Below, piece by piece: positions 51,194 through 59,372 of a stretch of 64,000 nt of DNA (position 1 is the stretch's first letter; every line of letters begins with the position of its first letter). The notes under the pieces were generated by a model that did no database searches, had not been told where the DNA came from, and saw only the letters and a program-made list of their open reading frames with translations. The position numbers and the translations under genes were made by a program. Source of the DNA: Ancrocorticia sp052089425 (GTDB lineage: Bacteria; Actinomycetota; Actinomycetes; Actinomycetales; Actinomycetaceae); the NCBI RefSeq assembly GCF_052089425.1, contig NZ_JBQCZW010000010.1, forward strand, positions 1 to 64,000, written 5' to 3'.

Positions 51194-52569
51194 AGCAAGC
51201 ACTTCGGCTAGCTCCGGAACTCACGGCCGCGCGGCTCAAGGCACGAACGGGCGATGCATGGCTGGATCTGCTGGCTGTCCTATCCTTCGCCTTGTCCACC
51301 CTCATGGCGCTCACTCTTGCCGGTGGCGTGTGGATGTTTTATCAGTGGAGTGAAAACCCCACTGCGCGTCAGGTGGCTCTGGGAGAGCAGATCGAGTGGG
51401 CCCCGGACGGCGACTACTTGACCTTGTACTTGTCGCTGGCGTTCGCTGCGTCGGCTCTACTGGTGATTCCGATCTTTTCGCTTGGTGCCTCGGCGGCGCG
51501 ACTGGGTGCGCGTGGGCGTTCCCAGCGGCTCTCCTCCCTACGGCTGATCGGCGTGACCGGCGGGCAGACCGTTGCCATGTCCCTCGTTGAAACGCTCGTA
51601 CAGTGGGTGCTTGGCGCGGTGGTGGGAACGATCGCCTACTACGCCACGTTGCCGCTGTGGGGGAGCGTGACGTTCCTCGAAGAGAGTATTCATCCGTCCG
51701 AAATGATGCTCCCGGTGGGGCTGGAGCTAGCCGTGTTGGCGTTCCTCTTGGTGATCGCCGTGCTGTCCACGATTATCGGGCTGCAGCGCGTGCGCATCTC
51801 CCCGCTGGGCGTTGCGCGGCGAGAGGCCAATCCTGCCGTCAAGCACTGGCGGCCGGTCGCGTTTTTTGCGGCTCTCATTGTTTATGTTGTGTGGGCGCTC
51901 AACAACCCGGCAACGGCCGGTGATTCCATCCAGTACATCGTCATGGCCGGCATGATCCTCATGATGGTGGCAGGCATTTCAGTTGTTGGCCCATGGATAC
52001 TGCAGCTATTTGCCTATCCCGGCACGAAAACGAACTCCGTGCCGCGCTTGCTGGGTATGCGCCGAATTCTCGACGATCCGCGGAGCGCGTGGCGCACGGT
52101 CAACGCCATTTCGCTACTGTGCTTCATGGCTGGATTCTTCGCGTTGATCCCGATGGAGGCAGGGGATTCCGGCAACTTCCTGTTTGAGGACATCTTTACG
52201 GGGCTGATGATTACACTCGGCTTTGGGTTCGCAGTTGCCGCCCTGTCCACTCTTATGAATCAATCGGCCACCGTGTTCGATCGTGCTCCCGAAACGAGTG
52301 CACTCGGACAGGTCGGGTTCCCGCGGCGCGTGTTCACATGGACCCGCATCTATCAGGTGATGGGGCCGCTTTTGCTGGCCTCGGTTGCCTCAGCGATGCT
52401 CGGCTTAGCGCTGGGTATGGTGTCCGCCGCGTCGCAGGTCTCCACTTCCGGAATCATCCGCGTGGGCATCACTGTGTTGGTAGGCGTAGCGCTCTCTGGA
52501 GTGGCGCTCGCGGTGTGCCAGCCACTTGAGCGCCACGTTGTGGAGAGCCGCGGGCGCGCCAACGATTAG
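51190..52569 (+). CDS. FtsX-like ABC transporter permease
   Basis: A 459-residue membrane protein with about eight to ten hydrophobic helices. The first half has a helix at about 27-50 and a long FtsX-type core with VIPIFSLGASAARLGARGRSQRLSSLRLIGVTGGQ (about 90-125). This gate region near the ATPase contains the usual RRLxxLRxIGxT-like motif. It is translationally coupled to the ATPase gene. No lipid-anchored accessory gene is nearby. A T-rich hairpin follows. Confidence 0.88.
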   Translation: MKQALRLAPELTAARLKARTGDAWLDLLAVLSFALSTLMALTLAGGVWMFYQWSENPTARQVALGEQIEWAPDGDYLTLYLSLAFAASALLVIPIFSLGASAARLGARGRSQRLSSLRLIGVTGGQTVAMSLVETLVQWVLGAVVGTIAYYATLPLWGSVTFLEESIHPSEMMLPVGLELAVLAFLLVIAVLSTIIGLQRVRISPLGVARREANPAVKHWRPVAFFAALIVYVVWALNNPATAGDSIQYIVMAGMILMMVAGISVVGPWILQLFAYPGTKTNSVPRLLGMRRILDDPRSAWRTVNAISLLCFMAGFFALIPMEAGDSGNFLFEDIFTGLMITLGFGFAVAALSTLMNQSATVFDRAPETSALGQVGFPRRVFTWTRIYQVMGPLLLASVASAMLGLALGMVSAASQVSTSGIIRVGITVLVGVALSGVALAVCQPLERHVVESRGRAND

Positions 52570-52634
52570 TTGGGGTGGGCCACGCATTACAGGCGTCCGC
52601 CGAACGGAATCCCCGATATACTGTTTCCATCATG

Positions 52635-52674
52635 ATCGGCCCGCTCGCCTCACGGCTCGGGCCGATTTTCTTTT
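52635..52674 (+). terminator. Intrinsic terminator after the ABC exporter
   Basis: ATCGGCCCG (52635-52643) pairs with CGGGCCGAT (52658-52666), and TTTCTTTT follows. Confidence 0.75.
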
Positions 52675-52830
52675 CGTGGGGGTGCCGAAGGTGGACTACG
52701 ACAACTGTGGCCCGCTTAGCTATACGGCATGAGGCTGAGCTGCATCGCGCGGACCCGCAAAGGTAGTTCACAGCTTGATCGGCTTGATCCTGCAGTTAAT
52801 GTCTACGTGGCCGGACAGCGAGCGTCGCAA

Positions 52831-52850
52831 TGTAGACGTAAACGTCTACA
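52831..52850. promoter_or_regulatory. 20-bp operator dyad of the RHH antitoxin gene
   Basis: TGTAGACGT (52831-52839) and ACGTCTACA (52842-52850) are perfect inverted arms around AA, 17 bp before the ribbon-helix-helix gene. GTCTACGT at 52801-52808 repeats a half-site. RHH antitoxins typically bind such paired sites to repress their own operon. Confidence 0.75.
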
Positions 52851-52867
52851 CGAGCTACCGTTCGAAC

Positions 52868-53065
52868 ATGAGCGATACAACGACGATCCGGATCAGTCGA
52901 GCTACGCGTGACATCCTCAATGATCTGGCGGCCCGGCGTGGAGAGTCCCTGACCGAGACCGTCTCCCGCGGTGCACGACTGCTCGAACAAGAAACTATCG
53001 GACGCGACCTCTCCATGCCGTTGCGGGACGATGAACTTACTTGGCTTGATGCTGACGCCCGGTAG
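52868..53065 (+). CDS. Ribbon-helix-helix antitoxin-like protein
   Basis: A 65-residue DNA-binding protein. TTTIRISRATRDILNDLAAR (4-23) forms the beta strand and first helix of an RHH domain, SLTETVSRGARLLEQE forms the second helix, and an acidic tail (DDELTWLDADAR) may bind a toxin. The start at 52868 is set by RHH length; an ORF from 52775 would run through the operator dyad. It resembles VapB/MazE-type antitoxins. No toxin is intact downstream, only a 15-codon frame overlapping its stop by one base. Confidence 0.78.
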   Translation: MSDTTTIRISRATRDILNDLAARRGESLTETVSRGARLLEQETIGRDLSMPLRDDELTWLDADAR

Positions 53066-53112
53066 TGCTTCGGCAGATCCGCGACACCATCACGATCATC
53101 ATCGATGCTTGA
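53065..53112 (+). pseudogene. Possible toxin remnant
   Basis: A GTG overlaps the antitoxin stop (TAGTG), the arrangement usual for coupled toxin genes, but the frame ends after 15 codons. The encoded VLRQIRDTITIIIDA is too short to assign. It may be a deleted toxin gene or nothing. Confidence 0.25.
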
Positions 53113-53128
53113 GCCGCACGATAATGAG

Positions 53129-53165
53129 TTAAGAGCCCTCTTTCGTAGATGACGAAGGAGGCTTC
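53129..53165 (+). terminator. Imperfect hairpin after the antitoxin
   Basis: AAG-GCC-TC-TTCGT and ACGAAGGAGGCTT arms pair imperfectly around AGATG and TTGT follows. The stretch from 53173 to the dehydrogenase end at 53359 has no supported gene. Confidence 0.45.
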
Positions 53166-53358
53166 TTGTCATCTGCTCATCCCACAGCCACCGAGAGTGC
53201 GCCTGTGCAGCGAGAGTTAGCCTAGTGTCCGAACTTTCGAGGGACGTTCGAACTCTCGTTACTGTGGCCCTGCGCTGTGGTCCGGCACTGTGGTCCCACC
53301 TCTATGTCAGGAGCTGCGGACCGCTCAGGCTCACGGGACGCGTGCAGCCTCTTCGGAC

Positions 53359-54408
53359 TCACGGGATGAGCGCCACCTTGAGAGCCTCACGGGAGTCCAT
53401 CGCACGGTAGGCCTCTGGCGCCTTGTCCAGTGGGAGCGCGAGATCGAAAACCCGCCCGGGGTTGATCTGACCATCCAGCACCTGCGGGATAGCGTCCTCC
53501 AAGTACGCGCGCACTGGGGCCGGGCCGCCGGCGAGGCGTGCATTCTTTCCGAACAATGAACCGTAGCCAACCGGCGCTTTTTCGTACTGCGGAACACCGA
53601 CACGGGAGATGATCCCGCCGGGACGCACGATCGAGTACGCCTGTTCGTAAGCTGGCATGTGCCCAACGGCTTCGAGGACGATGGGTGTTCCCTCCCCGCC
53701 TGTCAGCTCAAGAACCTTCGCAACGGCCTGGTCCCCGCGCTCAGACACAACATCTGTTGCTCCCCACTCGACGCCCAGATCGGTGCGTACATCGTGGTGT
53801 CCCAGCAGAATGATGCGCTCGGCACCCAGCTGGCGGGAGGCAAGTACGGCAGATAAACCAACAGCCCCGTCGCCGATCACCGCGACGGTCGCCCCGGGAG
53901 ACACCTGCCCCATGTGCGCGGCGTGATACCCGGTCAGATACACATCCGAGAGCGCCAGAAGTGAAGAGAGCGTCCCCTCGCCCGCGGTGGCAGGATCGAT
54001 GCCAGGGACGGGGACGAGGCTGCCATCAGCCTGAGGGATCCGGGCGTATTCGGCCTGTAGCACAGGGACTTCGGCACCGCCGTATCCGCCGCCATGTAGG
54101 CAGGAGCTCTGAAGTCCTTCGCGGCAGAAAACGCACGTATTGTCCTGCCACAGGAACGGGACCACCGCGAAATCGCCTGGCTTCACACCATGGACGCCCG
54201 CACCAGTCTCCTCCACCACGGCGATCGCTTCGTGGCCCATGGATCTGCCATCGGGAGTAGCGGGCATCGAATGATAACGGTGCAGGTCCGATCCGCATAC
54301 GCACGCTCTGACGATGCGAACGATCGCATCCGTGGGCTCCTTGATCACCGGATCATCGGCGGTCGCCACTCGCACATCACCTGCGCCATACATGTACGTT
54401 GCTTTCAT
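53359..54408 (-). CDS. Zinc-dependent alcohol dehydrogenase (MDR family)
   Basis: A 349-residue medium-chain dehydrogenase. Catalytic zinc ligands are in VCGSDLHRYH (about 37-46) and MGHEAIAVVEE (about 57-67). The structural zinc loop reads DNTCVFCREGLQSSC, with the first of the usual four cysteines replaced by an acidic or amide residue, as in a known subgroup with an SDGTC-type loop. The NAD(P) motif is VIGDGAVGLSAVLASRQLGA (about 175-194). It is monocistronic and the start has AGAGGTTG upstream. The substrate is likely a short alcohol, glycerol-like compound or S-adduct, not resolvable from sequence. Confidence 0.9.
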   Translation of the reverse strand: MKATYMYGAGDVRVATADDPVIKEPTDAIVRIVRACVCGSDLHRYHSMPATPDGRSMGHEAIAVVEETGAGVHGVKPGDFAVVPFLWQDNTCVFCREGLQSSCLHGGGYGGAEVPVLQAEYARIPQADGSLVPVPGIDPATAGEGTLSSLLALSDVYLTGYHAAHMGQVSPGATVAVIGDGAVGLSAVLASRQLGAERIILLGHHDVRTDLGVEWGATDVVSERGDQAVAKVLELTGGEGTPIVLEAVGHMPAYEQAYSIVRPGGIISRVGVPQYEKAPVGYGSLFGKNARLAGGPAPVRAYLEDAIPQVLDGQINPGRVFDLALPLDKAPEAYRAMDSREALKVALIP

Positions 54409-54699
54409 TCCATCAACCTCTGCCTTCTAAGATGTGCGCCCGGCGGCCGCGCTATGGACGCATGTCCTTCTGCGGTTCTCTCGCGCTGTCACTCATCATT
54501 CAACACCCTGAACCACGCATATGGGAGGAACTATCGCTACGGGTATAGCCGCTGCCTTGACGCACGTTGCGAGGACGTTGCCGTGACTGCCATCCAACTG
54601 GTGCCGAACGTTCCCGCCGTCGTCCCAAATTTCCGCGCAGTCCTGCGAGAAACCAGTCACCCTAGGACCGATGGCCTTTTCACCGGGCTTTTTGTGTGA

Positions 54700-54722
54700 A
54701 ATTGTTGAACTAGTGAACAATT
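54700..54722. promoter_or_regulatory. Inverted repeat upstream of the NifX-like gene
   Basis: AATTGTT (54700-54706) and AACAATT (54716-54722) flank a 9-bp spacer containing ACTAGT. A second pair, TTGAA (54705-54709) and TTCAA (54721-54725), overlaps it. It lies 50 bp before the ATG of 54773 and could be its operator. Bases 54409-54699 of the same 364-bp gap hold nothing I can name. Confidence 0.5.
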
Positions 54723-54772
54723 CAAGTTCGCACCGGTTCGCGCCGGGACGAGACTCGACATAAGGTAGAACC

Positions 54773-55294
54773 ATGATTATCGCAACACCTGTTATGCCAG
54801 ATGGTCAAATTGACCCCCGCTGGGGCAAGGCGCCACGCGTTGCCGTCACCGAGATTGAGGACGGCGTTATCGAGCGCTGGGATGAGCATGAGGTGGGCTG
54901 GGACGTTCTTCATGACGAAGGTGCACATGGAACTCACCACGCCCGCATCGTCAAGTTCCTGCGCGAGAACAACGTTGATGCCGTGATTATTGCCCGCTGT
55001 GGCGCGCCGATGCTCAACACGATGCAGAAGATGGGCCTCATCATCGCCCTTGACGCCGAGGGCCCGGCCCGCGACGTAGCGCTCAACACCGCCCCGAAGA
55101 TCCAGGAGATTCTGGAGATGGAAGATGGTGGCGGATGCTGCGGAGGCGGCGGTGAAGGCGGCGGCTGCGGTTGTGGCGGCGGAGCTCAGGCCGAAGATCG
55201 CCCGGAGCTGGAACTCGCTCAGGTTGGTGCGGGTGCCAGTGAAGGCGGATGCTGCGGCGGCGGTGGCGGCGGCTGTGGCTGCGGCGGTCACTGA
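54773..55294 (+). CDS. NifX/NifB-C-terminal-like protein with two Cys/Gly-rich tails
   Basis: A 173-residue protein. Residues 1-115 form a dinitrogenase iron-molybdenum cofactor biosynthesis-type domain (MIIATPVMPDGQIDPRWGKA, then VDAVIIARCGAPMLNTMQKMG), a fold that binds metal clusters or cofactors. The tail then holds two similar Cys/Gly clusters: one at about 120-135 (CCGGGG followed by GCGCGGG) and one at about 158-173 ending in GCGCGGH, with an acidic spacer. Each has four cysteines. No nitrogenase gene is present, so a metal-handling or storage role is more likely than FeMo-cofactor work. A strong terminator follows. Confidence 0.82.
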   Translation: MIIATPVMPDGQIDPRWGKAPRVAVTEIEDGVIERWDEHEVGWDVLHDEGAHGTHHARIVKFLRENNVDAVIIARCGAPMLNTMQKMGLIIALDAEGPARDVALNTAPKIQEILEMEDGGGCCGGGGEGGGCGCGGGAQAEDRPELELAQVGAGASEGGCCGGGGGGCGCGGH

Positions 55295-55314
55295 GACTGA
55301 TACCTAGTAGTTTG

Positions 55315-55351
55315 CTCCCCGGAGGCTGGTTTGGCTTCCGGGGAGTTTTGT
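55315..55351 (+). terminator. Strong intrinsic terminator
   Basis: CTCCCCGGAGGC (55315-55326) pairs with GCTTCCGGGGAG (55334-55345), with one wobble, and TTTTGTTTTTT follows. Confidence 0.85.
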
Positions 55352-55400
55352 TTTTTGACGACGACGGCGGAGCCTGCCCCGCCGTGGCCCGTGCGACGAG

Positions 55401-55500
55401 NNNNNNNNNNNNNNNNNNNNNNNNNNNNNNNNNNNNNNNNNNNNNNNNNNNNNNNNNNNNNNNNNNNNNNNNNNNNNNNNNNNNNNNNNNNNNNNNNNNN
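55401..55500. other. Assembly gap of 100 N
   Basis: A second placeholder gap, between the NifX-like gene's terminator and the ABC operon. A promoter or small gene could be hidden here. Confidence 0.99.
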
Positions 55501-55506
55501 AGGGAA

Positions 55507-55526
55507 GCCATGACGATTGTCATGGC
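55507..55526. promoter_or_regulatory. 20-bp dyad upstream of the ABC/two-component operon
   Basis: GCCATGAC (55507-55514) and GTCATGGC (55519-55526) are perfect arms around GATT. It lies 57 bp before the operon and could bind its own NarL-type regulator; the true promoter may be in the gap. Confidence 0.5.
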
Positions 55527-55582
55527 CACATCGTGATTCTTGACAGTTCCAGCGCAATGGCGCGCCCCGGCACGATAGAACC

Positions 55583-56632
55583 ATGAATACAGAGCAACGC
55601 AATCAAACTGCCCTGCGCATCGATTCGGTGACGAAGCGGTTCGGCACGCTCACCGCGGTAGATCAGGTGGGCTTCACGGTTCCCGTTGGGGAGATCGTGG
55701 CACTGCTTGGCCCGAACGGTGCGGGTAAAACAACACTATTAGACATGGTCTTGGGCTTCACGAAACCTAATTCCGGCAAGATCACCGTGCTGGGAGCAGG
55801 CCCAGAAGAGGCCGCCACGAGCGGGCACGTTGGCGCCGTACTCCAAACCAAGGGGTTGCTTGACGATCTGACGGTCAAGGAAACTCTCCAGATGGTGGCC
55901 GCCTGCCATTACCGTCACCTGCCGGTGGAGGATGTCATGGATCGTGCAGGTATTGCCACGTTCGGTGGGCAGAAAGTGGGCAAGTGCTCTGGTGGTCAGG
56001 TCCAACGGCTTCGGTTTGCCTTGGCGCTCCTGACAGACCCGCAGCTGCTCGTCCTAGATGAGCCAACCGCCGGTATGGATGCGAGCGGGCGCCGGGACTT
56101 CTGGAACTCGATGCACGCTGAGGCCGAACGCGGACGGACGATCGTATTCGCCACCCATTACCTTCAGGAAGCGGACGATTACGCGGATCGCGTGGTGCTT
56201 CTGCGCACCGGAAACGTGGTGGCTGACGGCTCAGTGGCTGATATGACGAACGGCCACGGCACGGTTGTTGAAGGCGTGTGGAACGGCGAAGCCGAGGGTG
56301 TGGACCCTGCGGATGTGTGCCAACGATTTGCGGCAGACAACGTCCGGTTCGAGCGAACGAATGGCCGGATCTCGTTCTCCACCGGCAACTCGGATGCACT
56401 GGCATTGTTCCTCCTAGACCGGAGCCTCATGGCTGATGTGCGGATTACGCGCCCGTCCATGGAAGAAGTGTTCTTCGAGCTGACGGACGAATCGCGTGCC
56501 GCCACGTCGCGTGCCGCCACGTCGCGTGCCGCCAAGCCGCCTGCCTCCACGCATGGCGGATCCGAGCCCGCAACAACCGCCGCCGCACCTACGCCAACCG
56601 CCGCGCCAACCACAGAGAGGAGCGGACAATGA
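55583..56632 (+). CDS. ABC transporter ATP-binding protein (drug-export type)
   Basis: A 349-residue ATPase with Walker A GPNGAGKTT (about 45-53), Q-loop near AVLQTKGLLDDL, signature CSGGQVQRLRFALAL, Walker B LLVLDEPTAGMD and switch His in FATHYLQEADDYADRV. The C-terminal third holds the subfamily's regulatory domain, then a low-complexity tail (about 305-349) with three RAATS/RAAK-like repeats and a Thr/Pro/Ala run. The stop overlaps the permease start (ATGA). It is the first gene of an overlapping four-gene operon with permease, kinase and regulator. Confidence 0.9.
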   Translation: MNTEQRNQTALRIDSVTKRFGTLTAVDQVGFTVPVGEIVALLGPNGAGKTTLLDMVLGFTKPNSGKITVLGAGPEEAATSGHVGAVLQTKGLLDDLTVKETLQMVAACHYRHLPVEDVMDRAGIATFGGQKVGKCSGGQVQRLRFALALLTDPQLLVLDEPTAGMDASGRRDFWNSMHAEAERGRTIVFATHYLQEADDYADRVVLLRTGNVVADGSVADMTNGHGTVVEGVWNGEAEGVDPADVCQRFAADNVRFERTNGRISFSTGNSDALALFLLDRSLMADVRITRPSMEEVFFELTDESRAATSRAATSRAAKPPASTHGGSEPATTAAAPTPTAAPTTERSGQ

Positions 56633-57555
56633 CGAATTCGCAAACGCCTCAAGAAGCTATGACGGCTCAGGGAATAACCGATCGAGAAGCAATAACAACT
56701 CAAGAAGCAACAACTCAGGAAACGATGATGGACGCGCGGATCAGTACGGGTAGGCTCTCGCAACCGGCCAGCAAGGTCCAGATTTTGCTGCGCTACACGG
56801 GCTGGGAATTCTGGCGCAACCTCCGGATGGTCGATTCCACGTTCTTCGTGGTGATTCTTCCATCGGCGCTCTACCTCATGTTCGGTGTGGCGATGGATCA
56901 GGGATCCGGCGTAAGTGTTCACGGCAACGTCACTGCATATGTGATGACGTCCATGGCCGTGTATGGCGCCGTGGTGGCAACAACGGCAATGGCTGGCACG
57001 GCCGCTGTGGAACGCAACCACGGGTGGGGCCGTCAGCTCGCGATGACCGGCCTGTCCAATGCAGGCTACTTCACGGGGAAAACCCTCATGTCTATCTGCA
57101 TTGCGATCATGCCAATCCTGGTGGTGTTTGCCCTTGGGCTGGTCACTGGCGCCGAGATGGACGGTACGTGGCGCTGGTTCGCCACAGCCGGGCTGACTCT
57201 GCTCGTGGCGCTGCCCTTCGCGCTCTATGGGTTGGCTGCCGCACTGCTCTTCCGATCAGAAACCGCTGTATCCGCAGCCTCCGGGTTCCTCGTGGTGTTC
57301 GCCTTCTTTGGCAATCTGTTCATTCCGCTATCGGGAACTCTCCTTGACATCGCCAAGTTCACGCCGCTCTATGGTGTGTCAACGTTGGCTCGTTGGCCAC
57401 AGATGGAAGGCTTCGTCATTCCGATGGATGGCACCGGCCCCGGATACCAGCCAGAGTTCGATTCGATAGGGTTCTCCATCCTCAACTTGGTGGCGTGGAC
57501 GGCCATCTTCGGAGCGATCTGCATGATCGCCAGCCGCCGCAGAACCCAGCGCTAA
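56629..57555 (+). CDS. ABC-2 type transporter permease
   Basis: A 308-residue membrane protein with six hydrophobic helices (from about 78, ending near 300) in the ABC-2 layout. The first 40 residues are a Thr/Gln/Glu-rich, repetitive cytosolic extension (TAQG/TTQEATTQET) of unclear role. It is coupled to the ATPase before it and its stop overlaps the kinase start by TAATG. Together the pair probably exports a drug, peptide or lipid. The genes after it form a likely self-regulated resistance module. Confidence 0.88.
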   Translation: MTNSQTPQEAMTAQGITDREAITTQEATTQETMMDARISTGRLSQPASKVQILLRYTGWEFWRNLRMVDSTFFVVILPSALYLMFGVAMDQGSGVSVHGNVTAYVMTSMAVYGAVVATTAMAGTAAVERNHGWGRQLAMTGLSNAGYFTGKTLMSICIAIMPILVVFALGLVTGAEMDGTWRWFATAGLTLLVALPFALYGLAAALLFRSETAVSAASGFLVVFAFFGNLFIPLSGTLLDIAKFTPLYGVSTLARWPQMEGFVIPMDGTGPGYQPEFDSIGFSILNLVAWTAIFGAICMIASRRRTQR

Positions 57556-58712
57556 TGCTCAGGTTCGAAAGTGCCACGGAGCCGAATAGACTTGGCTCCG
57601 TGAGCATGCCGATGGGATCATACGATCCACCCGATTACCAGACCCCTGCCGAAAAGCGCGCAATGTTGCTTTGCGGTGGGGTCTGGCTCGTGTTTCTGAT
57701 TTGGCCACTCGTTTTGATGGTGGCAACGGACTTTGGCTCGCCAGCGTGGCGAATTGTTGGTGTGTTGGCGCTGGTCGCATTCATTGCGCTGTACCTTTTC
57801 GCGATGACCCATCCGCGGCTATCTAACAGATACCCACGGTGGGTGACGATAGCGGGGTACACCGTAGTGATGGCTGGGTTGGTGGCGCTCATGATGCCCG
57901 CCACCGGCGTTGGCATCTTGACTGCGGCACCGTATTTCATGGCGTTGTGGCTGTTCTCCCACCGCCTGCTCCCCGGCATCTTTGCTGCTCTCGTCATCGG
58001 AATGACAGCCGTGGGAGTGGGCTGGCTCGTGTATCCAGGACATCCGACGGCCGCCCTAGAGATTCCGGTTGGAATGACCACCATCATCCTGATTATCGTC
58101 CGCACGATGGATGAACGCGATGAACTGGATCGCGCGCTGTCGGAACAACTTGCCCTTTCTACCCAGCGTGAGGAGTTGGGCCGCACGGTCCACGATGTGC
58201 TGGGGCATTCGCTCACGGCCATTACAGTGAACGCCCAACTGGCCCGCCGGCTCGTGCGCACTGATCCCGATGCCGCCGAGGAGCAGCTAGATCATGTGCT
58301 TGCCACCGCCCGCACGGCGCTCGGGGAAGTCCGCCAAACCGTCACGGCGCTATCCCAGCCAGACCTGCAAGAACAGCTGACGATTGCCAGCACCGTATTA
58401 ACAAACGCCGGGATCACCGCCACGGTCCCAAAGGAACGCGAACTTCCGGAGTTGACGCAGGAACGCCAAGATCTGTTTGCATGGTGCCTGCGCGAGGGGA
58501 TTACGAACGTCGTACGCCATTCGAAGGCGCGCTCGTGCACGATTAGTGTGGGGGAGAGTTGGCTGCAGATCGACGACGACGGCGTAGGCCTCATCTCCAC
58601 CGAAAACCACGGCCTGCGGGGCCTTCGCAATAGGGTGGAAGAAGCTGGAGGAACTCTGGCGGTGGGGGATCACCCGGAGCATGCGGGTACACGGTTGGAG
58701 GTCACACTATGA
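57555..58712 (+). CDS. Sensor histidine kinase, NarL-type, of the ABC operon
   Basis: A 385-residue kinase with five to six membrane helices (about 35-185), a short coil (RDELDRALSEQLALSTQREE), phosphoacceptor His in LGRTVHDVLGHSLTAITVNA (about 212-231) and an ATPase domain with N-box WCLREGITNVVRHSKA and G-box IDDDGVGL. The ATG at 57555 overlaps the permease stop; ATG at 57606 would drop 17 residues. It resembles DesK/LiaS-like kinases that sense membrane state or drugs and control the neighbouring exporter. The stop overlaps the regulator start by ATGA. Confidence 0.88.
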   Translation: MLRFESATEPNRLGSVSMPMGSYDPPDYQTPAEKRAMLLCGGVWLVFLIWPLVLMVATDFGSPAWRIVGVLALVAFIALYLFAMTHPRLSNRYPRWVTIAGYTVVMAGLVALMMPATGVGILTAAPYFMALWLFSHRLLPGIFAALVIGMTAVGVGWLVYPGHPTAALEIPVGMTTIILIIVRTMDERDELDRALSEQLALSTQREELGRTVHDVLGHSLTAITVNAQLARRLVRTDPDAAEEQLDHVLATARTALGEVRQTVTALSQPDLQEQLTIASTVLTNAGITATVPKERELPELTQERQDLFAWCLREGITNVVRHSKARSCTISVGESWLQIDDDGVGLISTENHGLRGLRNRVEEAGGTLAVGDHPEHAGTRLEVTL

Positions 58713-59305
58713 TCCGTGTTTTGATCGCTGATGATCAAGAGCTCGTGCGGGCGGGGCTAGCGGCTCTCCTTAACCTCGAAGAAGATATCGAAGTAGTATC
58801 CCAACTCGCCTCTGGGGAGGGTGCCGCCGAAGCGGTGCAGGCTAACTCCGTGGATGTGGCGTTACTGGATATTGAGATGCCGGGCGTTGATGGTATTTCT
58901 GCCACCAAGGACTTAGCTGGACTGTGCAAGGTGCTCATTGTGACAACCTTCGGGCGTGCCGGCTACCTTCAGAGGGCCCTCGAGGCCGGTGCCGCAGGGT
59001 TCATGGTGAAGGATGCTCCAGCCGAACAGCTCGCGGAAGGAATCCGAAAGGTGATGGCGGGCGACAAGGCCATTGACCCAGCGCTTGCCGCCGAGGCCCT
59101 CGTGGCTGGCATCAACCCACTCACCGATCGCGAGAGGGACATCCTTCGAATCGCCCTCACGGGTGCCTCGGTCAAGCACATCGCCGGCGAACTCTTCCTT
59201 TCCCCGGGAACGGTCCGCAACCACCTCTCCTCGGCGATCGGAAAGACGGCCACAACAAACCGCACAGAGGCCGCCCAAGTGGCACAGTCCAAGGGCTGGC
59301 TCTGA
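58709..59305 (+). CDS. NarL/FixJ-type response regulator of the ABC operon
   Basis: A 198-residue regulator with receiver residues IADDQEL (about 6-12), phosphoacceptor Asp in VALLDIEMPGVDGI (about 50-63), Lys in GFMVKDAPAEQL and a LuxR helix-turn-helix (LTDRERDILRIALTGASVKH, about 136-155). It ends the operon that starts at 55583. The 20-bp dyad at 55507-55526 is a candidate binding site. Confidence 0.9.
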   Translation: MIRVLIADDQELVRAGLAALLNLEEDIEVVSQLASGEGAAEAVQANSVDVALLDIEMPGVDGISATKDLAGLCKVLIVTTFGRAGYLQRALEAGAAGFMVKDAPAEQLAEGIRKVMAGDKAIDPALAAEALVAGINPLTDRERDILRIALTGASVKHIAGELFLSPGTVRNHLSSAIGKTATTNRTEAAQVAQSKGWL

Positions 59306-59372
59306 ATCTCATCGATTCTGGTCCAGCTGACGGGACGTTGCTGACGTAGGCGGGGCTCCGGCGTCGTCCAAA

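Noticed and set aside
55083..55536. Open frames crossing the 100-N gap
   Set aside because: They exist only because N codons are not stops; the sequence around them holds a terminator and a promoter-like dyad.
57393..57554. 54-residue N-terminal extension of the 57555 kinase
   Set aside because: It overlaps the permease gene in another frame and has no similarity to kinases; TAATG coupling at 57555 is more natural.
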